The notes beneath the pieces are model-generated. The model was not told the DNA's origin. It did no database searches and worked only from the letters and a program-made list of their open reading frames with translations. The translations under genes and the position numbers were made by a program. From NCBI RefSeq assembly GCF_009870125.1, contig NC_046681.1:27426001-27490000 (forward strand): a stretch of 64,000 bases of DNA, written 5' to 3'. Each line of letters starts with the position of its first letter. Position 1 is the first letter of the stretch. Source of the stretch: Drosophila pseudoobscura (taxonomy: Eukaryota > Arthropoda > Insecta > Diptera > Drosophilidae). Below, piece after piece: positions 39,476 to 51,486 of this stretch.

Positions 39476-41993
39476 ATGGAGGAAAATATGTGGTAAATAA
39501 ACGCAATAGCGACACCCAGAATTTCAGCGAAAGGCGTCAACGTCAACACTTGGTCAACCCTACACCCCAAAGCCCAACGAATCATGATTCGTATTTTAAT
39601 TTTAATTTTGGAGCAATTTAGAAATGGCCTTCCCTTCGGGCACACACTGAGAGAACAAGAGAGAGTGTTTGTGTTGGGTTGAGTTGAGTCAGACAGCCAA
39701 CAGAGGCATCATTTCAGTGCCCGCATCGTTATCAGCTAGGCCAACAGCAAACAGCTGCTCTTTTGGACACGTTAACGGCGACGTCGACGTCACCGCTCCA
39801 CTTTCTGGCGTGACAAAAGCAAGACTTTTAAATTAATGCATCTTTTCTCTCCCTCTCTATAGGATAATAGAACTGGAGTCGGCTCTGCTGGACGACTGCA
39901 ATGTGAACGATATATATAGCATTTGTCGGGGCAAAGGCCTGCCAGAGGCCCTACGTCCGGATGTATGGCAGGTGTGCCTGGATGTGAGGCACAAGAGCGA
40001 CCAAATGTCGCTCTTCAACGAGATCTATGATCTACCGTTTCAAAGCCAGTTGCGAGAGGACTGCCAGCGGCATGTGGATCGCATGGGCAACGATGAGGAG
40101 GACAAAGTGTCGGTGGTGTCCGACCTGGAGTCGATCATCACGTTCTACTGCAAGAACCGGAATCTGCAGTACGAGCCGGAGAACGGCTGGATTGAACTGC
40201 TACTGCCTTTGTTCGCCCTCAAGCTCAACCGCTCGGACACATTCAATCTGTTCGAGGCGATACGCGACACCTATATACCCAAGGGCTGCAGGCCGAAGGG
40301 CAATGTCTTCCATGTGTTCCGGCTGCTGCTGCAGTACCACGATCCTGAGCTGTGCTCCTTGCTGGACACCAAAAAGATCACACCCGACCTGTACTCGCTG
40401 ACCTGGTTTCAGTCATTGTTCGCCTCCTGCAGCAGCCTGTCGGTGATCATAGCAATGTGGGATCTTTACTTTCAGAATGCCGACCCCTTTATGGTCTTCT
40501 TTCTGGCCCTGATCATCCTGATTAATGGACGCGAGAAGATTATGCAGATTAAAACCTCGTCCAAGGAGGAGATCATTGAGTTCCTCATCAACATGCCGTG
40601 CGCCCTGGAGCTGGACGATGTATGGGATTTTTGCTCTCTCGCCCAGTACTATGCGCTAAAGACGCCGACCTCCTTCAAGACAGACTACCTGAAGGCGCTG
40701 TACGGCAAGCAGAACGACTCGCCGCGCAGCCAGGAAGAGTCCAACAAGGTGTCCCAAGCGCTGTGCCTGCCCGTGTCCGTCTACGAGTTGGTGGAGAACT
40801 CGGCCACTGAGTTTCCAGTGTCCGATTCCGTGCGCTTCTTTCTCGTCGACTGTCGTCCAGCCGAGCAGTACAATTCCGGCCACCTGTCGACGGCATTCCA
40901 TCTCGACTGCAACCTGATGCTCCAGGAGCCCGTCGCCTTCGCCACCGCCGTCCAGGGTCTGCTCACGGCCCAGCGTCAGGCCATCGAGGTCAATTCAAAT
41001 GCCGGCGGGGAGCATCTGTGCTTCATGGGCAGCGGACGCGTGGAGGAGGATCAATACACACATATGGTGGTGGCTTCATTCCTGCAGAAGAACACACACT
41101 ACGTGTCCTTGCTCACCGGCGGCTACGCATCCATACATGACTACTTTGGCGACCACATGGCCGATTGCCTGGAGGATCACAATGTGCGAAAGTGCCTCGT
41201 CTGCCAGCAGCATAATTCCCAACAGGTAAGTACTCGTACCAGTAATGCCTCTCATTTGCGTAGCATAATGTAATGAAAGTGTTTTTTTTTTTTCTTGCAG
41301 ACGAAAACCGTTCCACTGAAGGCAACTGCGGCAGCCTCATCCACGGATCTGTTCAGCAAGTTCTCTGCTGCCATGAAGTCAAAGTCGGCCGAGGTTAAGG
41401 GCAAATTGCTGGATATCATTGTGAATCCCAGTGCGAGCAGCGGAGCCGCAGCCAGCGGCGTGTCCAATGGGTCGCAGTCCGCGGCGTCCCAGGACCATCA
41501 TGTGAGTCCCAAGGAGCGGAAAGGCAAGCGTTATCGCAGTGTGGCGCCTGTGTTCAGCATCGATGATGAGAACGAGGACGCCTACGATGATGCGGAGCGC
41601 GATACTCCCAAGCTGGCGGGCGACGACAAGGAGATCGTAAATCTGAATCAATATTTCAAAACGGCAGACATCATCAATGCGTTCAAGTGCCAGGAGGTGC
41701 ACATGAGTGGCTACATGTACGACAGCCATCTGATAATCACGCCCGGCCAGCTGGTGGTGCTGCGCGAACTGGGACGCGGCCAGGCCCAGATTATGGTGCG
41801 TCGTCCGCTGGCCAGCATTGTCAAGATCACGGCCAAAAAGCGGCACCGGGATCTGATCACCTTCAAATACGGCTTCCCCGATGGCGAAGGGCTGATGATC
41901 ACCGACATGGATCGCTTTCTCATACCAAATGCCGCCGAGGCCACAGCTCTGGTGTCCAAGCACATAGTGCAGGTGCTGGACAATGCCAAGTAG
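39476..41993 (+). CDS. TBC1D23: TBC1 domain family member 23
   Basis: Exons 39476-39492, 39863-41225, 41301-41993 join in frame to about 690 aa (human 699). TBC1D23 bridges golgin-246/245-captured endosomal vesicles to the trans-Golgi through the WASH complex subunit FAM21. Seen: an N-terminal TBC domain (GLPEALRPDVWQVCLDV, SIITFYCKNRN, YHDPELCSLLDTKKITPD); it lacks the usual R/Q catalytic fingers here, as is known for this family. A rhodanese-like domain follows (FFLVDCRPAEQYNSGHLSTA, GGEHLCFMGSGR) at about residues 310-450, where the active-site loop reads CFMGSG and so has Cys but unusual context. A basic linker with PVFSIDDE and a C-terminal PH-like domain (LITFKYG, RFLIPNA) end the protein. 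The first coding exon is only 17 nt; it supplies Met and the right phase. AATAAA is at 42,413. Confidence 0.93.
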
Positions 41994-42412
41994 GATGCCG
42001 ATGCCAATGCCGTCGAACAGCGTCATTAGTCCGTAGACGTAGTGGAAATGCTTTTCTCCCCTTCCCACCAATTCGCGATCCCCGTGCATTAAGCTTTATT
42101 TAACAAACACAGACACAAAGTGCAATGCGTGCGCCCTTCGCTCGCACGTAACTAGTTTTTAATTGGCAATCTTTTCCTTGTAGTAGCTGACAAAATGTAG
42201 TCTTAATTGAAAACGAAGTGGTCCATCCAGGCCACAAGGCAATTGTAACATAGAGCACCCGCAACCCGCAACCACCTATCCCAATCCCAGTCCCATTATG
42301 TTTTCTAAAATTCTAAGTGCAACCAAAAGGAAACCTTAACTAAAGCCTTGAGACTTACAATGTGTAAATGGATGAGAGAGTAACTAATATTTATTGCAAT
42401 TAAAACCATAAA

Positions 42413-42418
42413 AATAAA
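42413..42418 (+). terminator. polyadenylation signal of TBC1D23
   Basis: AATAAA 420 bp after the stop codon. A minus-strand AATAAA at 42,395-42,390 serves Iris, so the two 3' UTRs probably overlap tail to tail. Confidence 0.7.
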
Positions 42419-42443
42419 CCTGTATTATATTGGAAACCAAAAC

Positions 42444-44014
42444 TCACTCCACATTGTTCCTCTCTAGCAGAGGATGATCGTTGGAGCTCCCTTCATTCTT
42501 GGTCTTTATCCGATGGTCCTCCACTGGTCTCTGTACCTGCTGTGCACGGGCTCTACGCTGGTAGCAATATACGTAGAACCAGCCCAGGGAAATGGATACA
42601 ATGATCATCACGAGAGTGCCGGCAACAATGATGGCCACGGATGAGCCCTCCTCAATCTCCAGTTGGTGTTGCTTCTGTGCGTCATCCAAAGACCTGGGGG
42701 CATCCAGTGCTATGGGTATCAGAGAAGAATAGGCCTGCCTTGCAGTTGCGCCTTGCATCCCTTGGAGTGTCACAAATGTACTTCGCACTATGCAGTCGCT
42801 CCGAATCGTTAAGATACCGCTGCCGTTGATCCGTAACTGCTGCCGCTCATCCGAACAAACACCCATAATCGAGACCTCCTTGGTGACTGTTACCATCCAG
42901 CGATTGGGTGAAGCGAGCGGTATCCAAAGAGAGCTTTGGCTCACATGGCGTGGGCTGCACTCTTGGGAGGTCCGATTCCGGAAGGCCGCCAGTGTGCAGG
43001 GCAGTGTTCCAGAGTCTGGGCCAAAGGTGATTTGATGGGGCTTGCATAAGTATCTTTCGGGGTGAAGCTGCAGGCAGCTGTCCATCTCAACGTCCTGCAG
43101 GGCGAAGTATCTGTCCAGGTGGTCACTAATGGCCAGGTTCGACGTCTCTGTATACATCAGCTGAATGCCGCCTACATCTAGCCTTGGGATGGGCGTGAGA
43201 CGGTAGACATCGAACTGCTCAACGTCGACCAGTGGCACCTTGATGTAGAACAACAGGTGCTGTTCGAGCTGCTGAATGTGGCTAGTGGTGGCAACTTGAT
43301 AGAAATCAGGGAGTGTAAGACTGTTAAATGGTAGCCGATGGTCCTGTGGAAGATGGCCCAGGATGACGGTCTGCTCATGCTCCAGCTGTTTGTTTGAAAG
43401 GATCATCGGGTGGACCTTGCCATGTAGGGCAGTAAATACTGCATCGCGTATGGCATCCTTGGTCTGCTTTATCCGGCCAGCCAGAGCACGAAGCTGGTCT
43501 GCCTGTCCCCCAAAATATAAAGAACTGATCTCATTGCTGTTAAAAACGTTTTCTCTTATCACGTTGAAAGTGCTGTCGATGACTGAGGTTCGATTCGCAA
43601 GCAAGTCTCTGAAGTCCACCCCGTTGTCCTGAATTCTTGAGATGATAGAGCCGGTGTACTTAACGTACTCTGAGTCTGGTTCTCTACTCAGACCACGATA
43701 AAGGCTGGCCACCTCCATCTCATTTAGATCAGACTGCAATTTTTGTCGCAATTCTTCATTAGAAGTTTGTAGGTGTTATTAAATGTCCAAATCTCCGAAA
43801 TGAGGGGCACCAAACTGTAATAGACCACGATGGTCCATTCTGACATGATGACGGACGCGCGTCCCCTGTGCTCGATGAAGGTCCCCAAGCTATTGTTGAA
43901 GTATGTCATTGTCATGGGCGCCACCTCTCCATTTTCACTCACATCAACAGGCGCCTGGTGGGAAACTCCGATGCAAATCGTAAAGATGAAGATGAATAAA
44001 GTTGGGTTGGACAT
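42444..44014 (-). CDS. Iris: Iris, domesticated envelope (baculovirus F-like) gene, frame broken
   Basis: Iris is a fly gene captured from an errantivirus envelope related to baculovirus F proteins; it is known from melanogaster- and obscura-group flies and as a target of positive selection. The Met at 44,014 starts a clear signal peptide (MSNPTLFIFIFTICIGVSHQ), followed by an ectodomain with N-glycosylation sites (NNS, NNT, NRT) and many Cys. Near the C-terminus is one membrane segment (about 42,560-42,640), then a basic cytoplasmic tail ending with a dileucine-like HPLLE. I see no furin-type basic cleavage motif in the ectodomain. The first part is open until a stop at 43,726-43,724, and the second is open from about 43,775 to the stop at 42,444 in another frame. 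The break is described, not repaired. No convincing intron explains it. It may be a real one-base indel (pseudogene) or a sequence error near the T5 run at 43,740-43,744. Confidence 0.82.
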
Positions 44015-45322
44015 CGTCGCCGCTTTGGGTACCGTTGTTGCCGCTGGGTTATCGTTAACTGAAAGTGAACCTCTTGACAAATATACTTTAGGCATGTTTA
44101 GTGGTTCTTTGCAATCAACTAAATTTCGCTGATCCAGCATTTATGTATTCAAAGTGCTGAGTGTTTAATTTTGTTTATGGATAGGGACGAATGGAGGGGA
44201 TCATACATTCTTATATTGCTTCATTTCGGATTTCTGATACCATCAAAATATTTTTAATTATATTCTTGTTTATTATAAATGTTATCTTTATGGAAACTAA
44301 AGGCTCAGTTGTAAATATATCCACAGACCCATATCTTTTGATACGTGTGAGGTTCATACAATTATTTCACATCAAATGCCGTGTAAGTAATACTCTATAG
44401 CGAACAGCTCTATAGTAGAGCACAAAAAAATCCAACAAGATAACGAAAATATACGTCTGAGCTCATCGAGCATTTACATCCCTGTCGTTTCTTTGTCTCG
44501 CATTCGAATACGAGGACAATATTGAATATTTCGCTCATCCGAAAGTGCTGATCCGTGCTATGTCAGCACAGCTGACATGCGTTGCGCATAAGGAAAAGTG
44601 CAATAACAGAAATACTTCATAATATGGCGGCAAATGGTTTGCCGGGTGAGCTAGTAGAGCTATAATTTTTATTTGTATGGATATTCATGAAACGCACGGT
44701 TACCCTCTGACTGTTATAGAAAATGTCTCCTACATAAATATATGAACGCATACACTATATAGACTTCTCTGTTAACTCGAGGAGCAGTGGCCAAGCAGCG
44801 ACGCAGCTATGTGCAGACACGGCGCATGCGGATTGGGACCCGAACGAAAGAACTACGTAATCAGGCATTGGAGCAGGAAGCCGGAGCCCTGCCCATGCCC
44901 TGGCATGCCTGTGGACCGCCTGTTGGCTGGTTCGAGGGCCGTCACCACCGCTGCTGCTGCTGCTGCTGTTGCGGCCACAAAACTTATCAATGAGAGTGAC
45001 GTAGGTACTGTGCAGACAGCCGTGCGGCGGCACAGAAGGGGGCCGGAGCTGGGGCTGCAAATCGGAATTGGGGCCAGTACGTTAAAAACTGTTGCACTGC
45101 GGCGTTAGGACGTCAGTTCATTCAGAACAGTGGAAGTGCGCGAACCTCAGCACAGCTCAGAAGCTCAGCAGCCCCAAGCCCTCAACCCGGACAAGGAGTC
45201 GAAAGGAGTCGGCCTCCCACCTATCATAGCCCGCAGATTCAATTCAAATTGGGACACAGAGGACGCGTAGTCCTGTTGTTGCCAGTAAAGTGCTTTCAAT
45301 TAGACCAGTTCCTACCTGAAAC
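44015..45322. other. interval between Iris and the neuropeptide-like gene
   Basis: It contains one copy of a dispersed repeat (44,429-44,532), AT-rich DNA at 44,190-44,400, and a GC-richer part at 44,780-45,110 with a CTGCTG run. A possible initiator TCAGTT lies at about 45,115 with a TTAAAAA word some 30 bp upstream (about 45,082), making a reasonable transcription start for the gene that begins at 45,323. Short frames such as the one starting at 44,787 (Arg-rich) or the ATG at 44,626 followed by a GTGAGC donor are not supported by anything else. Confidence 0.45.
44429..44532. repeat. dispersed repeat, copy 2
   Basis: Starts AATCCAACAAGATAACGAA and ends AATATTGAATATTTC; the same two words, in the same order, occur at 559-577 and 669-683. 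The middle is diverged and 20 bp shorter. Confidence 0.6.
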
Positions 45323-48300
45323 ATGAGTTTGTCAATCTCATTGCGAAAGCTGGAAGGCAATAGCCAGATGCTGATGATGCTATTGCTGGTTCTGAGCCCG
45401 CTGATCCTGGGTCAGGTGATGGCGGTGCCAGCCTCTGTGCTGGCCCAGAACACGGAACTCTCCACCAATGCCAACAACAAGCTCCAACTCCAGCAGCTGG
45501 AACAGCAGCAGCAGCAGCAGGAACAGCAACAGCCGGCAGCAGGTGAGTGCCAAAGTTCAGTTTCAGTTTTTCAATGGTTGCGCGTGGATGTCTTGTGGCT
45601 GGGTGGAGCTCTCAGCTCTCAGATCCGCCCATGCTCTCGCCAGAACACTCCCTTTTAATGCTAAAGGTCATTGAAAAATTCAAGTTTTCTAAAATGCTCA
45701 CTGGCCGTCGCCATACGGCAACAGAGACCAGAGGACAGAGCCCAGGACCAGGACCAGGCCCAGGGCCAGATCTGCTCTTGTCTCAACGCCCACAAGGGCT
45801 TAGGTGGGAGATGGAAGTTCGACTGAGAATGAGAGGCTGGCATCCGCTTGAGTGCCCCCCATCTTCGGGGCTCATCTCATTTAGCATTTTCCATTTCCCA
45901 TTTCCCGCTTAGCTTTTGCGCCAGGAAATTGCGTAGGTGTTTTCTGCCTTTGCCAGCTGTCGCTCTGGCTCTGGCGCTGTCTCTGGCTCTCCCTCCCACA
46001 TACTCTTCCACACCTACTCTCTCACTTTCTGCTTGTTTTCACAAATTTCCATTCTGCGGTTGTCCTTGCTGTTGTTGTCTTTTGCGCTGGCTTAGTGAAT
46101 CATTACTATCGCTACGTACACACATACTTATGCACAGTGTACACTGGCCAACAGAAGTGTGCAGACGAGACGTAATATACATATTACAGATAGAAGATAA
46201 TCGTAGGCAGGTTTCCATGGCGGAAAATGCTTTTATCAGCTAATTATATGATAAAATATTGTGATTCCAATTATATTTCTGCAATCTAAAAACTTAAAAT
46301 TTTAAAGATTTGTTGGTCTGACTACCTTATATATGATGTATAGTAATATTCTCATCATACTAGTTTAAGCTTCTATACTGCAAAGAAAAAATAATGATCT
46401 AGGCCGACTCGAGAGCTTCGCTCGTACACCAACCCCCGGCTCACTCGCTTCACTAGATCGCGCCGATGACGACCCAAAATGTTGTTATGTAATAAAGGGA
46501 TATGGAGATTCATTATATTATCCTCCTGCTATAGTATCCCAGTACTTTAATACCGATTTTAGTATGTTTTCAACAGAGCACCAAACTGCTCTAGAAATAT
46601 TAGAAAAATCAGTCGCAGGTGGACTTATGTCGACCACTGTACACATGTACATTACGAGACTACCTATAGCGCCGTTAAACATCGCGTAGGCGTTCGCCAT
46701 ACAAAATGGCGGCCAGCCTCCTTTGTGCACACACACACACACACACTGGGCCATACGTAGATGTATATCATGCATGTGCGTGGGTGTTTGGGTGTGTTTG
46801 TGTGTGTGCTTGCCCTTCTCCTTGTGCAAGTGTGTGCGTACGTGCGCGCGATTTCATTTCTATTTTTAGACATCGAGTTAAGCAAAAGTTTTCAGCTGCC
46901 TCTCACTCTCTCTCTCTCTCTGTCTCCTTGCTCCCTGGCTCCCTCTTCTGCGAGCCTGGCGCCTTTCGCCTGGCATCCTCTTTCACCACATCTTAAGCCC
47001 AAGCTCCTCATCCACCTCCATCAAACCACACCGCAGCGCAGGGGAGCCTTATATTTTTCCATCTCTCAAGCTGTTAAGTCCTTCGTTCTTTATTTTTGCT
47101 TAGCCAATTTCGGGATGCAACACGTTCGTTACCGGCCAAAAACCGCACAAAGGCCGAGTGGGTGCTGGGCTTAAATGTCAATCGCCTCGAGCCAAAAGGC
47201 AGCAGCCACATCAAAATGTCAAAAAACAGCCAACAATATATATATTATAGATGGTGTTTAGTCTTAGGGTGGACCTAGATATATGAAGGGGGTGTATAAA
47301 TTGAAGAGTTATGCATAGTAAGTCTTTCAAGTCTATGCTGAATGATTTTAGGGGTTTACGCAGGTTTTTTTTATATATCTTACGAACTCGACGGAGTATC
47401 TGTAACCATTGTACGTGAAAGTAGTCATATGTATATTCGATTTATTAAGTTGAAAATATTCCCTACTCTTAACGATATTCATTGTTACAAGATATTTTAT
47501 TCGAATTTTGACATCGATGCTTTTAATGTATTAAAGTATTTAATACTTATTTTATATAGATCGTAACCAAATGTTAGCATATTGAGCAAGCCCAAAATTT
47601 CTTTCTTTCCTTCATTTAATTTTTGTCGTTGGAATATCCCCACGTTTTAAAATTTTGAACAGAATAATGTCCACCCGAATCACATTTTCTGCATTTAATT
47701 TACGCACCAGCAACGACAGCCAGCAGCAGTGACAGGGACAGGGACAGCGACAGCAGTCAAGTGTGTATATTAAATATTTATAAAAGCACACTGGCTTCAC
47801 TGAGCGCTGGGCTGTCCGTCAACCATTAAAGGACCATTCGATAAAAATATTCAGATCAGGGAACCAATCCCTGCTTTCTATCCTTAAGAGTGGAGCAAGA
47901 CCGCAAACTCCTATTAGGGGCCCAGCGTCCCAATCGCATTTCCATTTTCGTGGCACAAATTGTTCCATATGCCGATGGTTATTAAGTTATTTCTGTGAGT
48001 GCTGGGGGCCGGGACAGCAGCAGGAGCTTAAACAATAGGATATGGGGCAGGAGCAGAAGCAGGAGCCAGCTCCCCCCAAGGCTGCCAACGCACTTAGCCA
48101 TGGCGTTAATTGTGTTCATGCTCATGTTGTGCTGTCTTTGGCTCTGGCTCTGGCTGTGGCTGTGGCGGCACCAACTCTGAACAGCTGCTGTAACCAGAAT
48201 GAGGAGCAGCCCGAGCACCAGCACCAGAGGCCAACACCCAAGCCATCAAAGTCCACCCACACCCACACCCATTCTTTTCATAATCTCAGCGCCCTGTGTG

Positions 48301-51300
48301 CGTGCGCATGTGTGTTCTGTTAAGGGGGAAAAGCAAACAACTTGTTGATATTTTTACAGTTCGGTGAACATTTTCATGTTAGCCCGAGTCTCGACAAGGA
48401 CAGGGCAGGACAGGACGGCAGGAGCCTTTCAAGTCCCGAGAACCTGGCGCTCTGCACGTCTCGAGAATCTAGAGCTATACAAGTACCCAGAACCTGAAGG
48501 ACAGTGACGAGATGCGAACGAGGACGACGTCAGCAAACGTCAGAGCCACAGCCACAGCCAGAGCCAGAGCCAGCCATTTTTGTTGCCTGTTTTCTACTTT
48601 TTTTATTTATTTATGGGAACACTCTAACACCCAACCCCAACCCCACCCCCACTCTCGCCCACCCCACTGCAGGCCACCAGAGAACAGAACACGACTTTTG
48701 CTGTGTGGCCACATATTTAACACCAACAAAAACACAGAAATTGTTGCTGTGAAATGACTGCGGATTCTTGGAATCATTTATCCAAGAGTTTCTGGGAATT
48801 GGTCGCTAAGGACTCCGGGGAATTGCAAACTGGGTTACGGGGTAATCCACAAAGCATTACAAGGAATACTTTAACAAGGACAGCTACAATTTCATAGAGT
48901 CGCTGGTGTGGTGTTTTCTTTTGAGGGATCTCTTATTACAAGCTAATTTCTAAATGTCAAATATGCCCCTTAGACGAATACAGACTTTTACGTATACTTG
49001 ATTTTCTTTTCAAGAGGGTTTTGTATTAAATATTGCACTTAGCTCCAGAGCTACTCATCAAAATTCACATGAATACCCTCGTAGTAGGTTAATGCTCATG
49101 GGAAACTTTTGTTCTCACCCCTTTCATTCGATGCTAATCTAATCGAAACTGTTACCACTTGATGTGTGTGCGTCGTCCAGTCACTTGGCACCAGCTAATA
49201 ACACATTCATCAGGGATATATCGTGTATAAATCATATCCATTTAGGTCTCCAACTCTTATCTTTCCTCGATAATCGTGGGCGCAAAGTACATGGGCGACT
49301 GTTGTTATCGGAAAATGAGAAACCATCATGAAAATCCCTCCATAAATATCCGTTTATACTCGTATGACATTCTGGGGCAGGTGTGCAGCCTATTTACGAA
49401 ACCTTTCAAGTACGTAAATTTGAATCCCCCCGTACTGTGGCATGCCAACAAGCTTGAGTCACGCCAAAGCTGGACCTGATTGGCCGTAGAGGTGGAGAGT
49501 GAGTACATGTGGAGGGCTCATGTCCAGCAGCTGGCCAAGAGCATGTCAAGTGCTAACTAAAGCTTAATTGCCGGCAGCCGTCGCTTGATTATCATCTTCA
49601 GATCTAATATCAGCTCCATCTCCTCTCCTGCTAAGCGCGGAATGGAACCAATTAGCAGGCCAACTGTTGCGTAAGGAACGGAACCAATCTCTTTGCATGG
49701 GGGCTCACAAATATGATTAGACGTAAAATAATAAGGCCAAGGGCTTGCCGTTCAGCTCTAGAAGGGGCACGGTATGCGTAATCCCCTCATCTGTGGCTGT
49801 GGGTTGCCATTGGAATTACATAAACCAGGCTGTCCTGTCAGGGCGTTAATAGCAATTAGCGTGAGCGGAGAAATATGCTCGAGTGTATAAAACAATTATG
49901 GAACTCGTTGCCGGACTGCGGCTAATTGGTTTCTGCGGTCGGTCTCTTTGGTTGGGGTGCGAAATTTATTGAATCAACCAAATGGGAATAGTACTTTGCC
50001 CATTGCCCCAAAAAGCAGGCAATGGAAAATTTCAATTTGCCTTTCTATTCCTATTCCCCAGCGAAACGGTCAGAGGATACCTCAGCCAAGGCCATGGTGC
50101 CAACGGCCAACAAAAAGTCAAGTCCGGAAATTGTGCCATCTTCGTTCAGCAATTCGCCGCCAGCTAGGAGCTCCAACAAAATCCTCAGCAACCAGCAGCA
50201 GCAGCAGCAGCAGCTGGAGAAGGGTCCATCCGGCATCTATGCATTGCCCAGCAATGATGAGATCCTGGCCGCTGTTGCCGCAGCCGCCCAAAACAGCCAG
50301 CAGCAGGTGCAGGAGGAACCCACAGCATTGGAGGAGGCGGTGGCCAGCTCCACGATGCGCAAGCGGGGCATTAACTACGATTATAATCCGTACATGGCCC
50401 CCAATGACTATGGCAGCGATGTGCCCAACGGTGTGTGGGCGGATGAGTACGACACAGCAGTGCCCGTCAGCTATGGCGAAAGGGATCTGCAGGACCTCGA
50501 TGACTATGTCCCAGATCGACGAGGTGAGTGATAACGAGGCTTCAACCATAGGATCCAAACTTCAATAGGTTTATGTTCTGTAGTGGGCGGATCGATTGGC
50601 CGGAACAAGGCCTATGACAATCTCCAGAATCTGCTGAATGCTGAGGCCTATCTGGAAAGCATTCCCCTGTCCGTTCCACTGACCTATGCCAATCGCAACT
50701 ACAATCTGGATGACAGGAATAAGCGTGGTGGCCTCTTTTACAACATGGGCAGCACTGGCGGTAGCATGCAGGGCAGCACTGGCACTGGCAGCGGTCTCAG
50801 CAACGACAACATAAACCTGAGCAAATATCGTCGTTTCAATGATATGCGGTAAGCCCAAGTTATTGATTATTGGGATAAGAATTAGACTATAAGTGTTTTG
50901 AACCAACTCTGTTAAATTGGCAGCACTGAACAGAGAAACGTTAAGTGGATATTATGAACCTTCTAAGATTTCTTTGAATATTTCTCCCAAAACACAGCCT
51001 TAAGCGAGACACCACCAAACTGAATCCCGCTGATATGTTAGCTCTGGTGGCCCTAGTCGAGGCCGGAGAACGTGCGCGCAAGGAGAGCGATGTGGAGAGC
51101 GCTGGACCAGTGCCAATGATTGCCTCCGATGATATGGACTATGTGCCAGCAGGCACATGGCTCGATGCCCCTGTACAGCAACAACAGCCCGGCATGATGG
51201 ACTACTACATGCCCCTGGAGAACCAAAACCAAGCGATGCCCCAGTACGAGTATGTGCCACGCCAACACAAGTACAGCGGAGTCAACAGCCGTAAGTCTCA

Positions 51301-51486
51301 GTCAAAAGGAATCTCAGGAATGAGAGAGTGATATCTAGAGATATTTCTTTAAACTTTCCAGGATTTGGTTCATCTAAGCAGCGGTACATGGTGTCCAAGA
51401 AGAAGCGATCTATTAGCCAAAGCCAATTCATGAACGAACCGGTGGCCGAGCGCGGCTCCAGCTACAATGGCGAGAAGTACTTCTAG
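45323..51486 (+). CDS. secreted neuropeptide-like precursor with dibasic sites
   Basis: Exons 45323-45542, 50062-50523, 50584-50848, 50998-51290, 51362-51486; phases 1, 1, 2, 1 all fit, giving about 454 aa. The signal peptide is near residues 16-34 (LMMLLLVLSPLILGQVMA). A poly-Gln run follows (about 55-70), with another at 118-124. Candidate convertase sites: KR 75-76, RKR 173-175, KR 274-275, KR 318-319, KKKR 426-429. They would release segments starting GINYDYNPYM, GGLFYNMG, DTTKLNPADM and SISQSQFMNE. The segment between sites 3 and 4 is Gly/Ser-rich. Residues 322-340 (NPADMLALVALVEAGERARK) look like a conserved amphipathic helix. No C-terminal Gly-Lys-Arg amidation site is evident. This is the layout of an insect prohormone; I do not recognise the named family with confidence (CG4577/NVP-like is a guess). 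The 4.5-kb first intron suits neural enhancers. Confidence 0.7.
45543..50061 (+). other. first intron of the neuropeptide-like gene
   Basis: No nested gene supported. It holds AC/TC microsatellites (46,727-46,746; about 46,904-46,922), a GACAGG/GACAGC run at about 47,720-47,755, CTCTGG/CACAGC-type imperfect repeats at 48,130-48,180 and 48,540-48,575, and an unusual GC-rich island at 46,404-46,470. Confidence 0.5.
46727..46746. repeat. (AC)n microsatellite
   Basis: Ten AC units in the first intron of the neuropeptide-like gene. Confidence 0.9.

Noticed and set aside
44626-44654. ATG followed by seven codons and a GTGAGC donor (possible first exon)
   Set aside because: Joining it to the next acceptor-like site at 44,761 gives a short protein with no recognisable features; more likely upstream DNA of the neuropeptide-like gene.
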